NCBI GenBank assembly: GCA_963762575.1
Contig: CAVXLL010000019.1
Coordinates: 248,001 to 312,000 of the forward strand
Source of the DNA: AP-15 sp963762575
GTDB lineage: Bacteria; Pseudomonadota; Alphaproteobacteria; ATCC43930; CGMCC-115725
DNA: 64,000 nt
Direction: 5' to 3'
Positions within the stretch are counted from its first letter, which is position 1, and every line of letters starts with the position of its first letter. The translations under genes and the position numbers were made by a program. This document shows positions 61,685-64,000 of the stretch, piece by piece. The notes under the pieces were generated by a model that was not told where the DNA came from, made no database searches, and saw only the letters and a list, made by a program, of their open reading frames with translations.

Positions 61685-62701
61685 CTAACCGGCGGCGGCG
61701 AAGCGAAACGGCACCAGGCGTTCCAGATCGCTGTCCCACAATGTGTAGCCCAAGGCCTGCAGCCCTGTACGCAGCGTAAGCGTTGACGCCGATCGAAACC
61801 TGGCATCAGCGTTGTGGCATTCCTCGAGCCGATAATTCGGGATCCGAGGGTTCACATGGTGCACGTGGTGAAAGCCGATATTGCCGGTAAACCACTGGAG
61901 TGGGCACGGCAGGCGAAGGTAGGAAGTGCCTCCGAGCGAGGCTTCGGCAAAACTCCAGCTTGCGTCCGGCATCCATTGCGCATGCTCAAAGCGGTGCTGG
62001 ATCGAGAACAGCCAGACGCCGACGATTGAAGCGATTACCATGATCGGTAGCTGGACGGCGGCAACTCGGGCGTAGCCGAGAGAGATACCCAAGCCGCCGA
62101 TAAAAACGGCCAAGGCAAGGTTGGTCAGATAAACCCCGCGTCGCTCGCGCCGCCATCCCTTGGCCGCGTCGAACGGCACCCGATAGAGGATGACAAACAC
62201 CAAGGGCGGCAGCAGCAGGTTGGCGACGATCGGATGATTGGTGAGGCGGACCAGGCATCGGCGCCATCGTCCGAGGGCCCGGTATTCCGCCACAGTCATG
62301 CACGACGAGTAAATATCCAGCCCGCTTGCCGCGCGTCGGTCCAGATTGTTCCAGGAACCGTGGTGCCTAGCGTGCTGCCGCCGCCAGAAAGCATAGGGCG
62401 TCAGGGTCATCAGGCTGCACAGACGGCCGATCAGCTCGTTTGCCCATCGCGATTTGAAGAACGAGCCGTGTCCGCAATCATGTTGGATAATGAAAATGCG
62501 CACGAGAAACCCGGCGGCGAGCGCCGACATTGGCAGTGTGATCCACAGCGACACGGCCAGGCACAGGTACATTGCGGTGCAGCTGGCGAAAAACCCGCCG
62601 AACGAAGTCGCGAGCTGTCCGAGGCTGCACGGCAATATCGGCGTTTGAAAAGCCCTGGTCACAGAAAGCATCTGGCTTGGTTGCGGCATTATCGCACCCA
62701 C
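61685..62701 (-). CDS. Membrane fatty acid desaturase
   Basis: 338 residues with about four membrane helices and the three His boxes of acyl-lipid desaturases: HDCGH (74-78, IIQHDCGHGSFFKS), HARHH (110-114) and HHVHH (FTGNIGFHHVHHVNPRIPNY). It introduces a double bond into membrane acyl chains using O2 and a diiron centre, and resembles delta-12/omega-6-type enzymes. The electron donor is not encoded nearby. The start may be ATG 62701 or 62689; the first 13 bases overlap the end of the upstream gene. No lesions. Confidence 0.87.
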   Translation of the reverse strand: MGAIMPQPSQMLSVTRAFQTPILPCSLGQLATSFGGFFASCTAMYLCLAVSLWITLPMSALAAGFLVRIFIIQHDCGHGSFFKSRWANELIGRLCSLMTLTPYAFWRRQHARHHGSWNNLDRRAASGLDIYSSCMTVAEYRALGRWRRCLVRLTNHPIVANLLLPPLVFVILYRVPFDAAKGWRRERRGVYLTNLALAVFIGGLGISLGYARVAAVQLPIMVIASIVGVWLFSIQHRFEHAQWMPDASWSFAEASLGGTSYLRLPCPLQWFTGNIGFHHVHHVNPRIPNYRLEECHNADARFRSASTLTLRTGLQALGYTLWDSDLERLVPFRFAAAG

Positions 62702-63042
62702 CCCCGGCGGAGGTGAACTCGCGTCCGAATGGCGACCAGGTCGGCGATCGCGGCGGTGATGATCCCCGGATCGCCGACCATCGCTGCGCGTGCAATTTCG
62801 TCCAACTGTTCGGCCCGCATCGAATACTCGGCGAGCTTGCGCGCTAGCCGCAGACCGAGCGCCGAGGGAAAACCGTCATGATGCAGCACTACCAGATCGA
62901 GAAAGCCGCGGAGCATCTCTTCGCCCGCCGCCACCCGTTCGGCGTCGAGGCGCAGTTTCTCCCACAGCTTGCCTTCGTCGGCCAGCACGCCGCGCTGTCT
63001 GGAAGCGGCGATTTCCTGCGCGACGACGCTGATCTCCGTCAT
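62689..63042 (-). CDS. Serine acetyltransferase-like N-terminal domain, truncated (117 aa)
   Basis: ATG 63042 reads MTEISVVAQEIAASRQRGVL, then KLWEKLRLDAERVAAGEEML, RGFLDLVVLHHDGFPSALGL, RLARKLAEYSMRAEQLDEIA and RAAMVGDPGIITAAIADLVA. This is the helical SATase N-terminal domain that precedes the left-handed beta-helix of CysE. The beta-helix catalytic half is absent: the frame ends IRTRVHLRRGWVR at 62689, inside the start of the desaturase gene. Intact CysE is ~260-280 residues. Either the gene was cut by a deletion that brought the desaturase in, or it is an N-terminal-only protein. Confidence 0.55.
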   Translation of the reverse strand: MTEISVVAQEIAASRQRGVLADEGKLWEKLRLDAERVAAGEEMLRGFLDLVVLHHDGFPSALGLRLARKLAEYSMRAEQLDEIARAAMVGDPGIITAAIADLVAIRTRVHLRRGWVR

Positions 63043-63248
63043 AGCCTTATCGTCCTCGAGCACGAGACTACCACGCTGGGCCGGGTGATACGACACCCGA
63101 CAGCTCTGGAATGCGTCCCTAAACACAGACCTCGGTGGCGGAGGGAAGGGCTCGAATTTCCGGCGCTTCGCACCGAGCCGGCCCCTTTGCAGCTGAAATG
63201 GCCGTCGCGGCCAACGCGGCAATCTCGCGAGCGTAGTTTTCCCTCACG

Positions 63249-63300
63249 GGGGACCGACAGTTCAAATCCATCTCCCTCCAGCGGGGAGTCACTTGCGAAC
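63249..63300 (+). repeat. LEG-type palindromic repeat, copy 5
   Basis: GGGACCGACAGTTCAAATCC then ATCTCCCTCCAGCGGGGAGT and CACTTGCGAAC. The minus strand translates as SPLEGDGFELSVPRE. Confidence 0.65.
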
Positions 63301-63444
63301 TTGACTTCCTCGATCACGACGCCGAACTCGGCAACCGGGTCCCTGATCACGGAGCCACGCGGCCCATCACGATCGATGCGGCCCTCGCGAACTGAAAAGG
63401 CGGGCAATATCGCGGCGATAATCTTTTGGCTGAAGACGAGGCCC

Positions 63445-64000
63445 TCAGCCGACGCCCGGTGCGGCGGCAGTCCCGGCGGCCGGCTTGTCCGCGGTTGCCG
63501 CAGCTTCCGTCGCGCGGAGCCTTTTGCGGCGACCTTCGGCATAGGACGCGATTACGCCGACGATGCCGCGGCGGAAGACCAGCACGCAGACGACGAAGAT
63601 GACGCCCTCGATCACCGTCACCCACGAGCCGAACTGGGCCAGGTAGTTCTCCATCGACGACCAGAGATGAAGGCGCCGACGACCGGGCCGAGCACCGTGC
63701 CGATGCCGCCGACCAGCGTCATCAGCACGCACCGTCGCCCGAGATCGTCCAATGGACGTCGGTCAGCGAGGCGAGCTGGAACACCAGCGCCTTGGTCGAC
63801 CCGGCGAGCCCGGCCAAGCGCCGCCGACAGGACGAAGGCGAGCAGCTTGTAGTGATCGGCGTCGGTAGCCGAGCGAGATCGGCGCGCGGCTCGTTCTCGC
63901 GGATCGCCTTGAGCACCTGGCCGAACGGCGAGTGGATCGGTGCGCTGACGATGATCGCGAAGCCGACCAGGAAGATCGCCAGCACGAAGTAATACATCGC
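63445..64000 (-). pseudogene. Branched-chain amino acid ABC transporter permease (LivM-like), C-terminal part, frameshifted
   Basis: The gene runs off the right edge. On the minus strand: YYFVLAIFLVGFAIIVSAPI, HSPFGQVLKAIRENEPRA, then in changing frames LAGLAGSTKALVFQLASLTD, VHWTISGDG and MENYLAQFGSWVTVIEGVIF, VVCVLVFRRGIVG, ending with an Ala-rich tail at 63445. ENEPRA and the STKAL...VHW blocks are LivM signatures. Frame changes fall near 63880, 63815, 63730 and 63665. In this family LivM pairs with LivH, LivG and LivF, which would lie beyond the edge. Confidence 0.8.

Noticed and set aside
1..64000. tRNA, rRNA or CRISPR arrays
   Set aside because: No cloverleaf with full arms, no rRNA-like sequence and no regularly spaced repeats were found. 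The TTCGAATCC stretches lack D and anticodon arms.

Overview
The window is high-GC bacterial DNA, most likely from an alphaproteobacterium of the Hyphomicrobiales (Bradyrhizobium-like). This is inferred from the codon use, from runs of Tat-exported NMT1-type binding proteins, from a palindromic repeat whose reverse strand reads LEGxGFExSVP, and from the IS110/IS3/IS6 load. No ribosomal or other phylogenetic marker is present. Many genes carry single-base frameshifts, so the contig either has uncorrected indels or belongs to a decaying accessory region. Three in-frame nonsense codons inside conserved motifs argue that part of the decay is real.

Layout. 0-6 kb: end of a peptide-binding protein, a phosphotransferase, an isonitrile-hydratase-like enzyme, a cupin, a hemolysin III protein and an FMN 2-hydroxyacid oxidase. 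6-10.8 kb (minus strand): a signalling operon of Sco1, hybrid sensor kinase, response regulator and a DHp-REC-cyclase protein. 11-20.3 kb (minus): an acetolactate-decarboxylase-like exported protein followed by eight tandem paralogous Tat-exported ABC substrate-binding proteins, with deletion remnants of further copies at both ends and no permease or ATPase. 20.3-28.5 kb: remnants, an MFS transporter, a nonsense-mutated SDR, repeats and two divergent IS110-type transposases. 28.5-35.3 kb (plus): a catabolic gene set (GntR regulator, PhyH dioxygenase, SAF-domain oxidoreductase, aldo/keto reductase, two amidohydrolases) in which every gene is frameshifted. 35.3-37.1 kb: an exonuclease III fragment, a truncated group II intron and an exported hydrolase. 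37.6-40.9 kb: a SAM-cyclase-AAA-TPR regulator between two ~113-bp repeats. 41-49 kb: mixed metabolic genes (esterase, cupin, PEP-mutase-type lyase, AtuA/DUF4387 pair) and IS debris.

49-58 kb is a defence-island-like region: an HNH endonuclease, a complete IS3 element, and a three-gene operon of SIR2 effector, small middle protein and Rad50-like ABC ATPase with a CPLC hook. The three genes overlap by ATGA junctions and have the layout of ABC-three-component (ABC-3C) conflict systems. The SIR2 gene is split by a 1,616-bp element flanked by a 5-bp duplication (CTAAA). Its protein belongs to a poorly described family with a C-terminal winged-helix-like region. Removing the element and one CTAAA rejoins the SIR2 frame exactly, which fixes the element's ends to the base. 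A second fragment of the same family and a DNA-methyltransferase remnant lie nearby.

58-64 kb: a truncated GH28 gene, prolyl aminopeptidase, fatty-acid desaturase, a serine-acetyltransferase-like N-terminus and a broken LivM permease at the edge.
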